Counted from the stretch's first letter, positions 7,339-17,432 are shown. The stretch: DNA of 51,161 bases from Helicobacter bilis ATCC 51630 (GCF_000686565.1 NZ_JMKW01000014.1:1-51161), one strand, 5' to 3'. The notes: generated by a model from the letters alone, not told the origin. Translations and numbers: made by a program.

Positions 7339-9660
7339 ATGCGGTATTTACTTGTAACACGCGGTATGCCTTTATGTGGGAAGACCACATGGATACAGCA
7401 ATATAATTTAGAATCTTATGTATTGAATCCAAAGCATTTTCAGCAACTCTTACACGCACCTATGCTTGATGATTCTGGTAAATTTACACAGCCAAAGCAA
7501 AATGATAAGCTTGCATATCAAATGCTTTTTACAGCCTTGCAGTCAAGAATGGAGCGTGGTGAGTTTATCATTATAGAAGATTTACATATTTTAAAATCAT
7601 ACTGGAGTAACTACAAAGAAATGGCAAAACATTATGCATATGAAGTGCTTATAGTAGATTTTAGCCATATACCTTTTGAGATGATTTGTGAGAGAAACAG
7701 CACACAAAAAGACCCTTATACAAAAGAAGAGTTACAAACTCTCTATAACACCATGAATAATGAAGAGATTCCCATTAAATGTAAGATTATAGCCCCAGAT
7801 GAGATTAAGACAATGCTAGATACAGACCCTTACAATCTCAATGGCTACAAGATAGTCCATCACATAGGCGATATACATGGCTCATATCATGTATTGAAGC
7901 AATATCTAAAAGATATGAAAAATGATGAGTTTTATATCTTTCTTGGGGATTATATTGACAGGGGATTCCAAAATTATGAAGTGCTAGAGTTTTTAATGCA
8001 GATTATGGATAGAAAAAATGTGTGTTTGCTTGAGGGTAATCATGAGAAATGGCTATGGGAGTGGGCAAATAATAGGGAGGTTGAGTCAAAAGAGTTTCGC
8101 TTCAGCACGCAGATAGAGTTAGAGCAAAAAGGTTTAGATAAAAATGATGCAAAAAGATTGTATCTCAAATTAAAGCCCTATCTTTTCTACAAATTCCATG
8201 ATAAAAGGGTGATTTGCACACATGGTGGAATCTCAAATATGCCAAAGCGTTTAGTCCTGCTAAGTGCCGCACAAAGCATACATGGCGTAGGCTCATATCT
8301 TAATGCAAGTGGCATTTCACAAGCATTTGCATACAATGTGCCAGAGAATTTCTACCAAGTATTTGGACATCGTAATAAAACAGGGCTGCCTATACAGCTA
8401 AATGATAAAAACTTTATTCTAGAATCTCAAGTTGAGTTTGGGGGCTATTTACGCATATTGCAGTTAAACCAGCATGGCTTCACAGATAAAAGCTTGAAAA
8501 ATACCATTTTTATCCCAAAAGAAGAGAAAGAAGCACAAAGAAAGCTACAAAAATTTTTCGATCATCTTTTACATAACAAGCGATTTATATTGAAAGAAAA
8601 CAGGGATTTTATCGGTGTGGAATATCCCTCAATCAAGCGACCAAAGGATTTAGTCGAGCTTATACACGCATTTTATCCTTGCATTATTGATACAAAAAAG
8701 TGGCAGTTTGTAGCAAGGGGATCTCATCTAAGCCAAGATAAAAACCCTTATTTTCAAGCAAATAAAGAGAGTGTCTTAGAGCATGTAAGATTTCCTTTAC
8801 ATATCACACAAAAGCTTTTTAGTAAGCAGTTTATCATCTCTTTTTACAACAATAATTTTTATATGTTTAAAGATTCTATAATACAGAATAAATTGCCAAA
8901 ATTCTTACGAGATAAAGATAAACAAAAAAAGCTTATAGACTATTTTAGGAATAAATCACATTCCATGCTTTTTGCCCAAACAAATAGAAATGAGATTTAT
9001 CTGCTTAATATATTCCCAAATCTCACTCAAGCGACAGCCCTGCCACAAAGCGAGAGAGAAAAAATCGCAGAAATACTTCATATAAAATCGCAAAAACTTC
9101 TCTTTACAATCAATGATAAAGAAGAATTTAAAACCTTTATAAAAGCGATCAATAGCTTTAATATGCGTATCGCTTCAAGCAAAACACTTCAAGTAAATAA
9201 AATAGATTCTAATGCAATTGATAAAAATAATGATTCTACAAATACAGCACAAGATAGCACAAACACTACTTCAATAAACACAGAATCTGGCTTTTTAGAA
9301 TCCATGCCTTTAGAGCTACATATCTTAGAATCTAATGCTTTAAACATACGCCCTAATATATCTTTTAGTGGCTTTTATGCGGTTGATACTGAAGGTAATT
9401 ATTTTACAATACAGACTTTATATAAGCATGAAATGCAGGTTTGCTTGGAGCTTGTTAAAGTGTGGCGTATGCGTGATGAGATTGCCCCTTTATCATGGGT
9501 GAATAGCCCATTTCGCCTTGCTTTTATGCGATGGTTTAGTGCCTTTGCTACGCAAAATGATTGGAAAAATATGCCAATATCATGGATACAAAATGCGTTT
9601 ATACACGATTTAGTTAGCAATGAAAATGCTACACAGATTCTATATGATTTTACGATTTAA
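7339..9660 (+). CDS. Kinase-metallophosphatase protein with degenerate RNA-ligase-like C-terminus
   Basis: A 773-residue protein with the layout of bacterial RNA end-healing enzymes. Domain 1 (about 1-165) is a P-loop kinase (GMPLCGKTTW at 9-18), like the 5'-OH polynucleotide kinase of T4 Pnkp. Domain 2 (about 175-390) is a PPP-type metallophosphatase with all metal motifs visible: GDIHG, GDYIDRG, GNHEKW, THGG and FGHRNKTG. The remainder (about 395-773) aligns by eye with T4 Rnl1-type ligases: K496 in SKQFIISFYNNNFYMFK resembles the nucleotidyl lysine motif, and S677-G in SGFYAVDTEG resembles motif IV. T690 and Q692 fall exactly where the two motif V lysines would be. Key ligase residues therefore look lost. 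A 50-residue Asn/Ser/Thr-rich insert lies at about 615-665. Kinase and phosphatase are confident; the ligase ancestry is inference. It ends 21 bases before pabB. Confidence 0.8.
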   Translation: MRYLLVTRGMPLCGKTTWIQQYNLESYVLNPKHFQQLLHAPMLDDSGKFTQPKQNDKLAYQMLFTALQSRMERGEFIIIEDLHILKSYWSNYKEMAKHYAYEVLIVDFSHIPFEMICERNSTQKDPYTKEELQTLYNTMNNEEIPIKCKIIAPDEIKTMLDTDPYNLNGYKIVHHIGDIHGSYHVLKQYLKDMKNDEFYIFLGDYIDRGFQNYEVLEFLMQIMDRKNVCLLEGNHEKWLWEWANNREVESKEFRFSTQIELEQKGLDKNDAKRLYLKLKPYLFYKFHDKRVICTHGGISNMPKRLVLLSAAQSIHGVGSYLNASGISQAFAYNVPENFYQVFGHRNKTGLPIQLNDKNFILESQVEFGGYLRILQLNQHGFTDKSLKNTIFIPKEEKEAQRKLQKFFDHLLHNKRFILKENRDFIGVEYPSIKRPKDLVELIHAFYPCIIDTKKWQFVARGSHLSQDKNPYFQANKESVLEHVRFPLHITQKLFSKQFIISFYNNNFYMFKDSIIQNKLPKFLRDKDKQKKLIDYFRNKSHSMLFAQTNRNEIYLLNIFPNLTQATALPQSEREKIAEILHIKSQKLLFTINDKEEFKTFIKAINSFNMRIASSKTLQVNKIDSNAIDKNNDSTNTAQDSTNTTSINTESGFLESMPLELHILESNALNIRPNISFSGFYAVDTEGNYFTIQTLYKHEMQVCLELVKVWRMRDEIAPLSWVNSPFRLAFMRWFSAFATQNDWKNMPISWIQNAFIHDLVSNENATQILYDFTI

Positions 9661-9681
9661 TAGCTTTAAATAGGTAGATTT

Positions 9682-11136
9682 ATGTTTGTTTTTGGAGATT
9701 ATATCTACACAGATTCTAAACGCATTTTCCAAGCTTTTAGCTATGATGAGGTTATGGCATGTTTGCGTATCATGCAAAATCATACAAAAAGAAAAAAGAA
9801 GGGCTATTTTGTTGGCTATTTAACCTATGAATGCGGATTGCTTTTACAAGATTCCTATTATGGTATGCAAGATGGTAAAAATCTAGATTCTAAACAACTT
9901 GAGCGAAGTGCGGAATTCAAGGTACAAACAATAGAGAATCTAGATTCTAAAACTTGTCATACTGAGACTTTAGTCGAAGTATCTAAAGTTTTAGAATCTA
10001 AAAAAGATTTTTCAACTTTTACAGCAACTCACACTTGCAAGAATGTAGATTCTAAAAAATCCGCACCCCAATGCCCTGCACCCACCCAAGTAAAAGGAAA
10101 TACAGAATCTAACCCCAGCACAATTAAAACAAACAACATAAAAGAACCACTTCTCTACTTTGAGCTTTTTCTAAAACGAAAGAAATTTAAACCAATCCAA
10201 AAAAAATATCAAAAAAATAAACTTTTTAAGATAGTAAAACCCCTTGATAAAGAGCGTTATATTCTCGACTTTTCACGCATTAAAGAAAATATAGAACAAG
10301 GGCATACTTATCAGGTAAATTACACACAAGAAATCCTATTAGAACCCATGCTAAAGAAAGATTCTTTTACTTACTTTAAGATTCTATCCAGTCGGCAAAA
10401 CACAGCCTATAAAGCCTATATTACAAATAAACATGTAGAGATTTTATCCCTATCCCCAGAACTCTTTTTTCATTATAAAAATCACACTATCACAACACAA
10501 CCTATGAAAGGCACAATAAAGCGTGCATTTATAGAGAAAAACAAAATAAAAAACGAAGTAAAGCCAAATCTAAAACTCTACAAACAATATAAAAAGATTC
10601 CAAAAATAAAGGGCATTGATAGGGTAAGGGATTTTTCTAACCTTAAAACACTGCATTATGATTCTAAAAATCGCAGCGAAAATGTGATGATTGTAGATCT
10701 ATTGCGAAACGATTTAAGTCGCATAGGACTGCAAGGAAGTGTGCGTGTCAAAGAACTATTTGCTATCCGCACCTATCCTACGCTACATCAAATGGTATCA
10801 ACAATACAAGCAAAACTGCCAAAACACTATGGAATCATTGAGGTTTTAAAAGCACTATTTCCATGCGGGTCTATCACAGGTGCGCCAAAATACAAAACTA
10901 CGCATATAATCAGCGAGTTAGAACAGCGAAAAAGGGGGGTGTATTGCGGTGCTATTGGTGTGATTAGCAAAAAAGAGTGCATTATGAGTGTGCCTATCCG
11001 CACACTTTATAAGCCCAAGCAAGAAGCATATTATCACTATGGTGTCGGCAGTGGAGTTGTATGGGAATCTTTGGCAGAAGAAGAGTTTAGTGAATTGCAG
11101 TTAAAATGTAAGTTTTTGAGCGACATTAATTTTTAA
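9682..11136 (+). CDS. pabB: Aminodeoxychorismate synthase component I (PabB)
   Basis: Converts chorismate and ammonia to 4-amino-4-deoxychorismate, for folate synthesis. The chorismate-binding domain is clear from about residue 190 on: GHTYQVNYTQE, QPMKGTIKR, MIVDLLRNDLSRIG, FPCGSITGAPK and a closing GVGSGVVWES. The N-terminal part is short and interrupted at about 72-165 by low-complexity sequence rich in DSK/ESK that contains one in-frame palindromic repeat (9955-10034). Without the insert the length is close to the family norm. It follows the kinase-phosphatase gene by 21 bases. The lyase partner (PabC) and glutaminase (PabA) are not in the window. Anthranilate synthase TrpE is the main alternative; the lack of a full TrpE N-terminus and the Helicobacter context favour PabB. 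Confidence 0.85.
   Translation: MFVFGDYIYTDSKRIFQAFSYDEVMACLRIMQNHTKRKKKGYFVGYLTYECGLLLQDSYYGMQDGKNLDSKQLERSAEFKVQTIENLDSKTCHTETLVEVSKVLESKKDFSTFTATHTCKNVDSKKSAPQCPAPTQVKGNTESNPSTIKTNNIKEPLLYFELFLKRKKFKPIQKKYQKNKLFKIVKPLDKERYILDFSRIKENIEQGHTYQVNYTQEILLEPMLKKDSFTYFKILSSRQNTAYKAYITNKHVEILSLSPELFFHYKNHTITTQPMKGTIKRAFIEKNKIKNEVKPNLKLYKQYKKIPKIKGIDRVRDFSNLKTLHYDSKNRSENVMIVDLLRNDLSRIGLQGSVRVKELFAIRTYPTLHQMVSTIQAKLPKHYGIIEVLKALFPCGSITGAPKYKTTHIISELEQRKRGVYCGAIGVISKKECIMSVPIRTLYKPKQEAYYHYGVGSGVVWESLAEEEFSELQLKCKFLSDINF
9955..10034 (+). repeat. In-frame palindromic element, family A (degraded copy)
   Basis: Starts TGTCATACTGAGACTTTAG and reads CHTETLVEVSK in pabB, directly comparable to CHTKPLGEVS (34033) and CHTEPLGEVSN (43788-43865). 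The right arm has diverged, so the inverted repeat is imperfect here. Confidence 0.65.
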
Positions 11137-11221
11137 TCATTAGATTCTAAAACATAAAATCTACTTCATGTTTAAAATCACAAACAAAACTCCCATTAAG
11201 CTTTTAATAACACAAAGATTC

Positions 11222-11227
11222 TATAAT
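11222..11227 (+). promoter_or_regulatory. -10 box ahead of miaB
   Basis: TATAAT 59 bases before the miaB start, in the 150-base gap after pabB. Confidence 0.4.
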
Positions 11228-11286
11228 TCTCTCGAACTTTATAAACAATTCATATAAATCTAACATAACCATAAGGAAATAATCTC

Positions 11287-12621
11287 ATGCAGACAAAGAC
11301 TAGCAATCCAAAGCTTTATATAGAAACATTGGGCTGTGCGATGAATGTGCGTGATAGTGAGCATATTATTGCAGAATTGCAAGATAAAGAGGGGTATAGC
11401 TTGACTGCGAATATGCAAGAAGCAGATCTCATACTCATTAATACTTGCTCTGTTAGAGAGAAGCCAGAACAAAAGCTATTTAGTGAAATAGGACAATTTG
11501 CAAAGCATAAAAAAGATGGGGCAAAGATTGGCATATGCGGCTGCACGGCAAGTGCTATGGGGCATGAGATTATCAAAAAATCGCCGCATGTAGATTTTGT
11601 TTTGGGGGCTAGAAATATCTCTAAAATCACAAGCATTATACATAAACCAAAAGCAGTAGAGATTGATACAAGCTATGATGATAGCACTTATGTTTTTTCA
11701 GATTCTAAGCAGAGTGGATTTAAGGCATTGCTAAATATCTCCATCGGTTGTGATAAAAAATGTGCGTATTGCATTGTGCCTTTTACGCGTGGTAAAGAGA
11801 TCTCTATCCCTTTTGATTTGCTTTATAAAGAAGCAGACAAGCTAGTTAAAAATGGTGTCAAAGAGATTCTATTATTAGGGCAGAATGTAAATAATTATGG
11901 TGTAAGGTTTAGCGCACCGCATGAAAAGATTGATTTCACTACGCTTTTAAGGGAGCTAAGCAAGATAGATGGCTTAGAGCGTATCCGCTTTACAAGTCCG
12001 CATCCTTTGCATATGAATGATTCTTTTTTAGACGAGTTTGCCTCTAATCCAAAGATTTGTAAAAGCATACATATCCCCCTGCAAAGCGGCTCAAATAAGA
12101 TTCTAAAATCAATGAAGCGTGGCTATACGCAGGAATGGTATCTAGACCGCATTGCATACTTAAAAAAGCAAAGTCCAAATGTAGGCATTAGCACGGATAT
12201 TATCGTGGGCTTTCCGGGTGAAAATGATGATGATTTTAAAGAGACAATGAGCGTTTTAGAATCTGTGCGTTTTGATACAATGTATAGCTTTATTTACTCA
12301 CCGCGCCCAAATACTCTGTCGCATTCATGGGGAGATAAGGATAGTGTGCCAAAGGAAGTAGCAAAAGAGAGATTAGCGATATTGCAGCAAAGACACAGAG
12401 AGATTTTACAAGAAAATAGCCAAAAAGAGCTAGGAAAGATTCGTAAAGTGCTAATAGATTCTAATAAAAAATCACTGAGTGAGACTTTTAGTGAAGGCAG
12501 AAGCGATACAAATAGATTGATTAGAATCGAGAATGAATTCATCGATATGGGTGCTATTGTGGATATAGAGATTATAAAAGTTGTAGGTAGCACGCTTTTT
12601 GGTAAAAGCATAGAAAAGTGA
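11287..12621 (+). CDS. miaB: tRNA-2-methylthio-N6-isopentenyladenosine37 methylthiotransferase MiaB
   Basis: A radical SAM enzyme that adds a methylthio group to i6A37 of tRNAs reading U-starting codons. The N-terminal UPF0004 domain has the three iron-sulfur cysteines (ETLGCAMNVRDSE, NTCSVREK, GICGCTAS). The radical SAM motif is CDKKCAYC (about 153-160), and a TRAM domain closes the protein (SEGRSDTNRLIRI). Length 444 and motif spacing are standard. ATG at 11287 follows AAGGAAATAATCTC. The acyltransferase gene starts eight bases after the stop, so both are one transcript. Confidence 0.95.
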   Translation: MQTKTSNPKLYIETLGCAMNVRDSEHIIAELQDKEGYSLTANMQEADLILINTCSVREKPEQKLFSEIGQFAKHKKDGAKIGICGCTASAMGHEIIKKSPHVDFVLGARNISKITSIIHKPKAVEIDTSYDDSTYVFSDSKQSGFKALLNISIGCDKKCAYCIVPFTRGKEISIPFDLLYKEADKLVKNGVKEILLLGQNVNNYGVRFSAPHEKIDFTTLLRELSKIDGLERIRFTSPHPLHMNDSFLDEFASNPKICKSIHIPLQSGSNKILKSMKRGYTQEWYLDRIAYLKKQSPNVGISTDIIVGFPGENDDDFKETMSVLESVRFDTMYSFIYSPRPNTLSHSWGDKDSVPKEVAKERLAILQQRHREILQENSQKELGKIRKVLIDSNKKSLSETFSEGRSDTNRLIRIENEFIDMGAIVDIEIIKVVGSTLFGKSIEK

Positions 12622-12629
12622 GTATTTGA

Positions 12630-13286
12630 ATGTCTTTTTTTGATAGATTCCTTACGCGAGAGCGGCAGCAGAAGCTAAAACGCAGATACATACATAAAGT
12701 TATGCTATTTATATCAAAAACTATCAATATAACATGCCGTAAAAGATTTCATATCACTGATTATGTCAAGGATAATAATTTCATTGCGTGCTTATGGCAT
12801 GGCAATTTCTTAATGATGCCCTATCTTTACGCAAAGGCTAGAGAGATTCCAAATATGTGTTTAATCACTGCCGCACATAATGATGGGGCGATGGTGGAGC
12901 AGTATTTTGAGCAGTTTGGATTAGAATCTATCCGTGGCAGCACAGGCACACATAAAGGTGGCACAAAGGCTTTGATACAAGCAGTTAGAGCTTTAAAAGA
13001 AGGCAAAGATGTAGCCGTTACCCCAGATGGTCCAAAAGGTCCATATAAAAGCATTGCAAATGGGATCTTACTCATGGCTATGAGAAGTGGTGTTGGAATC
13101 TGTGGTTGTAGAGTAAAACCTAGTGCATATTGGGAGCTAAAGACATGGGATAAATTCTGCATTCCAAAGCCTTTTAGCCGCATTGACTATTATATACATA
13201 AGCCTTTATTTTTACCACAAGATATAGAGATTGATGAAGCAAAAAAGATATTGCAAGAGTATATGAATGAAGTGGATGCTCTATGA
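12630..13286 (+). CDS. DUF374 lysophospholipid acyltransferase-like protein
   Basis: A 218-residue member of the DUF374 family, related to the membrane-associated lysophospholipid and lipid A acyltransferases. The segment FIACLWHGNFLMMPYLY carries the acyltransferase histidine region. TPDGPKGPYKSIANGILLMA is the family signature. There is no cleavable signal; it probably binds the inner membrane from the cytoplasm. It is cotranscribed with miaB (eight-base gap), a pairing also known in Helicobacter pylori. The acceptor is unknown; involvement in lipid A or phospholipid remodelling is inference. Confidence 0.8.
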   Translation: MSFFDRFLTRERQQKLKRRYIHKVMLFISKTINITCRKRFHITDYVKDNNFIACLWHGNFLMMPYLYAKAREIPNMCLITAAHNDGAMVEQYFEQFGLESIRGSTGTHKGGTKALIQAVRALKEGKDVAVTPDGPKGPYKSIANGILLMAMRSGVGICGCRVKPSAYWELKTWDKFCIPKPFSRIDYYIHKPLFLPQDIEIDEAKKILQEYMNEVDAL

Positions 13287-13445
13287 TAATGCAAGTTTTC
13301 AAATTGTTTTGCAGTGCGGCAATAAGATTCTATAAAAAAACCTAGTTTTTAGCCATAGATAAAAATCACTTTTAGAATTTAGTTAATCATTTTTATGATC
13401 TGTAAGCCGCAATCCCATTCTCCATAACAAATGGATTGCATAACA

Positions 13446-14123
13446 TCACACATAACTTTTTTGTCTATTCATATCAGTGGCAAGGTATGGATTATCATCT
13501 TGCATTTTGTAGATTAACTCTTGTATGCTTTTTTTGTTATCATCTGCATTATCATATTGCATAATCCATTCTAACTCTTTTTGTGTAATGCCTACGAGTT
13601 GTAGAAACTGGAGTTTGCCATGCTCTGTTGTAACGCCTTGTATCTCTGTATCATGCGTTACAATCATAGCTGTAATTAAGGACTTATCATCGCGGCTAAG
13701 GGACTTGCCATCACCTGCGATAAATTGCAAATTCTCTAAATAGCTTTCTTGCGTGTTCGTAAAAAACGCAAGATTTGCAAGTGTATTTAGCACCCATAGG
13801 CACTCTTCAGGCTTATTTGCTACAAGCTTAAAAGTCATCTCATAGCCCCAGCCACTCCATTCACCACCAAAAGATTCTTCATTTGCGTATAACTCACTCA
13901 TACCATAGGTAACAATATGCTGATATTCATTCATAGAAGTGTAAATGCTGTAACCATCAAGGTATTGATCGCCACCAAGATTCGCACGGGAGGCAAGATT
14001 TGTAGCATAATGACGCGGTTTTTGGTTGCCATAAATTGTGCTAAAACAAGATTCAATAGCTTCCCAACCGGGTGAATAATCTGGATTTTTTTCTATTTTC
14101 TGTTTATATTCTTCTAAAGTCAT
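13446..14123 (-). CDS. Suppressor-of-fused (SUFU) domain protein
   Basis: A 225-residue cytosolic protein with a SUFU domain. GWEAIESCFSTIYGNQKPRH, GGDQYLDGYSIYTS, HIVTYGMSELYANEESFGGE and SGWGYEMTFKL follow the family consensus in order. I chose the ATG at 14123, seven bases after AGGGGAC, rather than the upstream in-frame start at 14165, because homologues begin just before the GWEAI motif. In bacteria SUFU domains often act as immunity proteins to polymorphic toxins or as orphans; no toxin is adjacent here. It is convergent with the miaB-acyltransferase pair and divergent from clpB. Confidence 0.85.
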   Translation of the reverse strand: MTLEEYKQKIEKNPDYSPGWEAIESCFSTIYGNQKPRHYATNLASRANLGGDQYLDGYSIYTSMNEYQHIVTYGMSELYANEESFGGEWSGWGYEMTFKLVANKPEECLWVLNTLANLAFFTNTQESYLENLQFIAGDGKSLSRDDKSLITAMIVTHDTEIQGVTTEHGKLQFLQLVGITQKELEWIMQYDNADDNKKSIQELIYKMQDDNPYLATDMNRQKSYV

Positions 14124-14352
14124 GGCAAGTCCCCTAAACTCAAAGTGATTTATAACTACAATCATATAATATTTAAGCTGAAATTTTGTTGATTTTTATT
14201 TACTCATGTATTTTTCATACACCAGATTCTATGCGTTTTGAATAGTATAGAAACAAAGTATCTTTTTAAAAGGTTTAGTAGTATATATTTATATAACTTT
14301 ATATCAATTAGCTAAAGTTTTATTATATAAATACTATAAAATTTTAAAAAAA

Positions 14353-14379
14353 TTAGCACTTGTTTATAAATATTGCTAA
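14353..14379 (+). promoter_or_regulatory. CIRCE-like operator (HrcA) ahead of clpB
   Basis: TTAGCACTT - nine bases - TATTGCTAA. The CIRCE consensus is TTAGCACTC-N9-GAGTGCTAA; eight of nine bases match on the left and seven of nine on the right, with the exact nine-base spacer. It covers the -35 region of the clpB promoter, a good place for repression by HrcA. Confidence 0.65.
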
Positions 14380-14387
14380 ATTTATGC

Positions 14388-14393
14388 TATGAT
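14388..14393 (+). promoter_or_regulatory. -10 box of clpB
   Basis: TATGAT nine bases after the CIRCE-like site and 30 bases before the start codon. Confidence 0.4.
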
Positions 14394-14422
14394 TTCAGCA
14401 CATTTTATATAAGGAGTTTCTT

Positions 14423-17119
14423 ATGAGTATTTTTGATAAATTGACAAACCAAATGAGAGAGATATTAAACAATGCGGCTCAATTTGCCATTACGCATAAA
14501 AATAATGAAACACAGCCCATTCACACATTGCTTGCTATGCTTGCAGATTCTAATATGCTTTTATATCAAGCATTGCAAAAAAATAATGAAAATATTAATG
14601 CCTTAATACAGAATCTCACACTTGAGATTGATAAATTGCCTAAAGTTAGCAATGCAAATACGCAAAATATGTCGCTTAGTAAATCACTGCGAGAAGCCTT
14701 GCAAAATGCCCTAAGCTTTGCTACAACACAAGGTGATAGCTTCATCGGTGTGGATAGCTTTGTGAGAGCAAATCTTGATTCACATTTCAAAGATTTGCTA
14801 AAAAATATTGATAAATTAGAATTAATCAATACGCTAAAAAATATGCGAAAAGGTATGAAAATAGATTCTCAAAGTAGTGATGACACTCTTGAAACGCTAG
14901 ATAAATATGGCATAAATCTTAGCAAACTTGCCGCACAAAATAAGCTAAATCCAGTTATTGGCAGGAATGAAGAGATTGAGCGAATGATGCAAATCTTAAT
15001 TAGAAAAACAAAAAATAATCCTATTTTGCTAGGAGAACCGGGTGTTGGCAAAACCGCAGTTGTAGAGGGACTAGCCATAAAAATAGCAAAAAAAGAAGTG
15101 CCACTATCCTTGCAAAATAAGCAGGTTATAGCCCTTGATATGACTGCATTAATGGCGGGGGCAAAGTATCGTGGCGATTTTGAAGAGAGATTGAAAGCGG
15201 TTGTTGATGAAGTAAAAAATAATGATGAGATTATATTATTCATAGATGAGATTCACACTATTGTTGGGGCAGGTGCGAGTGAAGGTGGCATGGATGCAGC
15301 AAATATTTTAAAACCCGCATTAGCAAGGGGAGAGCTAAGAACAATCGGGGCTACAACGCTAAAAGAATATAGAAAATATTTTGAAAAAGATGCAGCCCTT
15401 GCAAGGAGATTCCAACCTGTAAATATTAATGAACCAAGTCAAAATGAAGCCTTGCAAATCATGCGTGGCATTAAAGAAAGCCTAGAGGCACACCATAATG
15501 TAAGCATTACCGATGGGGCATTAGTGGAGAGCGTGAAGCTATCAAGTCGCTATATCACAAATCGCTATTTGCCTGACAAAGCTATCGATTTAATCGATGA
15601 GGCAGCAGCAGAACTCAAAATGCAAATAGAATCTGAACCAAAAGCCATTGCAAAAGCAAAAAGGGATATTGAAGCATTAGAAGTTGAAAAGGTTGCCCTA
15701 AACCTTGACAAAAACGAACAGCACAATACGCGTTTGCAAGAGATAGAAAAAGAACTCATAGATTCTAAAGAAAAGCTAAGTGGATTGCAAAGTGCCTTTG
15801 AAAATGAAAAGGCGATATTTAGCGATATTGCAAAAGTGAAAAATGATATAGAATCTTTGCGTAGAGAAAGCGAGATAGCACGCCGAAGTGGCGACTATGC
15901 AAGGGCTGGAGAGATAGAGCATGGAAAGATTCCAAACGCACAAGCTGAATTAAAGAATCTTGAAGCAAAATGGCAGGATCTACAAAAGAGTGGATCACTC
16001 CTAAAACATGCTGTAACAAAAGAGAGTATCGCAGAGATTGTATCGCGTTGGACTCAGATCCCAGTAGGTAAAATGTTAGAATCTGAAAAGCATAGAATCT
16101 TGCATATTGAAGAGAATTTAAAAGCAAGTGTGATAGGGCAAGACAGGGCTATTGAAAGCATTGCCCGTGCGATTAAACGCAATAAAGCAGGGCTAAATGA
16201 TGCAAATCGCCCTATTGCTAGTTTCTTATTTTTAGGGTCTAGTGGTGTTGGTAAAACACAGAGTGCAAAGGCGTTAGCAAAGTTTTTGTTTGATAGTGAA
16301 AAAGAACTTGTGCGGCTTGATATGAGTGAGTATATGCAAGAGATTGATGCGACAAAATTGACTGGAGCAGCCCCGGGCTATGTAGGCTATGAAGAGGGCG
16401 GAATCTTGACTGAAGCCATTAAAAGAAAGCCTTATAGTGTCGTGCTTTTTGATGAGGTGGAAAAGGCGCATCCAAAAGTCTTTAATGTGCTTTTACAAGT
16501 GCTAGATGATGGAAGATTGAGTGATAATAAAGGCGTTGTTGTGGATTTTAAAAACACAATTATTATCCTAACGAGTAATATAGGCAGTGAACTTATTTGC
16601 GAAGATTCTAAAGAAGTGGCAATGAAAAGAGATGATATTGCGGCTTTACAAAAAGCAATAAAAGAGGGCAATATAGAATCTAGAGAGAAATTAGAGAGAG
16701 AAAAAGAGATTCTAAACAGCTTAGTAGAAGCACAAAGGGCTTCTCAAATGGAGAAAATCGAGCAAGAGTTAAAGAAATTTTTTAGACCAGAATTTCTAAA
16801 TCGACTTGATGATAAGATTATTTTCAATGCTTTAAGTAAAGATGATATTAGAAATATTATTGATATTTTAACACAGCAGGTAGCCCTAAAACTTAAGGAT
16901 AGAAATATCACGCTTGTTTTAACAGATTCTATGAAAGATTATCTAGCAGATTCTGGCTTTGATCCTGTATTTGGTGCAAGACCGCTAAAAAGGGCAGTGC
17001 AAAGAGAGATTGAAGACAGACTTGCAGATTTAATCCTTAATGAAGAGTTAAGCGAACAAAGCAAGGTGATATTTGACATTGTGGAGAATAGCGTAAAAAC
17101 GCAGGTGGTATCAATGTAG
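14423..17119 (+). CDS. clpB: ClpB disaggregase
   Basis: Hexameric AAA+ chaperone that pulls proteins out of aggregates with DnaK. The N-domain (1-145) is followed by nucleotide-binding domain 1 with Walker [14 protein letters not shown] and Walker [11 protein letters not shown], a coiled-coil middle domain (about 400-525) and domain 2 with Walker [26 protein letters not shown] and [16 protein letters not shown] are the C-terminal signatures. At 898 residues it is about 40 longer than E. coli ClpB. The extra length sits in domain 2 between TSNIGSELI and FRPEFLNR, where a charged helical stretch (about 731-770) replaces a short loop. ATG after AAGGAGTTTCTT. A CIRCE-like site suggests heat-shock control by HrcA. 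Confidence 0.95.
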   Translation: MSIFDKLTNQMREILNNAAQFAITHKNNETQPIHTLLAMLADSNMLLYQALQKNNENINALIQNLTLEIDKLPKVSNANTQNMSLSKSLREALQNALSFATTQGDSFIGVDSFVRANLDSHFKDLLKNIDKLELINTLKNMRKGMKIDSQSSDDTLETLDKYGINLSKLAAQNKLNPVIGRNEEIERMMQILIRKTKNNPILLGEPGVGKTAVVEGLAIKIAKKEVPLSLQNKQVIALDMTALMAGAKYRGDFEERLKAVVDEVKNNDEIILFIDEIHTIVGAGASEGGMDAANILKPALARGELRTIGATTLKEYRKYFEKDAALARRFQPVNINEPSQNEALQIMRGIKESLEAHHNVSITDGALVESVKLSSRYITNRYLPDKAIDLIDEAAAELKMQIESEPKAIAKAKRDIEALEVEKVALNLDKNEQHNTRLQEIEKELIDSKEKLSGLQSAFENEKAIFSDIAKVKNDIESLRRESEIARRSGDYARAGEIEHGKIPNAQAELKNLEAKWQDLQKSGSLLKHAVTKESIAEIVSRWTQIPVGKMLESEKHRILHIEENLKASVIGQDRAIESIARAIKRNKAGLNDANRPIASFLFLGSSGVGKTQSAKALAKFLFDSEKELVRLDMSEYMQEIDATKLTGAAPGYVGYEEGGILTEAIKRKPYSVVLFDEVEKAHPKVFNVLLQVLDDGRLSDNKGVVVDFKNTIIILTSNIGSELICEDSKEVAMKRDDIAALQKAIKEGNIESREKLEREKEILNSLVEAQRASQMEKIEQELKKFFRPEFLNRLDDKIIFNALSKDDIRNIIDILTQQVALKLKDRNITLVLTDSMKDYLADSGFDPVFGARPLKRAVQREIEDRLADLILNEELSEQSKVIFDIVENSVKTQVVSM

Positions 17120-17432
17120 TGTAAAAAATCTTTGGTATGCCCTACCCTTTGGGGTGAGCTTACTGCAAAAACTATTCATACATTAAAAGAGAATCTTATT
17201 TTTTCTTATCATAGCAATAATAATTGTATTATAACAAGTAAATTAACACGACATGAAAATAAACATGTTGTTTTGTAATAGCTAATCATATATTTACATG
17301 TATGCCCATAGCTATAAACAATTTTGCAAAACATATAAGTAGTGTTTGCGGATTAAGCAGCGTTTTATTTTATGTTTTAACAATAAATTGCTATCATTCT
17401 ACACGAACAATAAATTTAGCTAAGGAAGTGCA
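17120..17432 (+). other. Intergenic region, clpB to tolB
   Basis: AT-rich and without a gene I can support. A TATCAT -10 box at 17392-17397 probably starts the tolB-pal-cpoB-slyD transcript. The tolQ/tolR/tolA (exbBD-like) genes often found upstream of tolB are not here. Confidence 0.5.
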
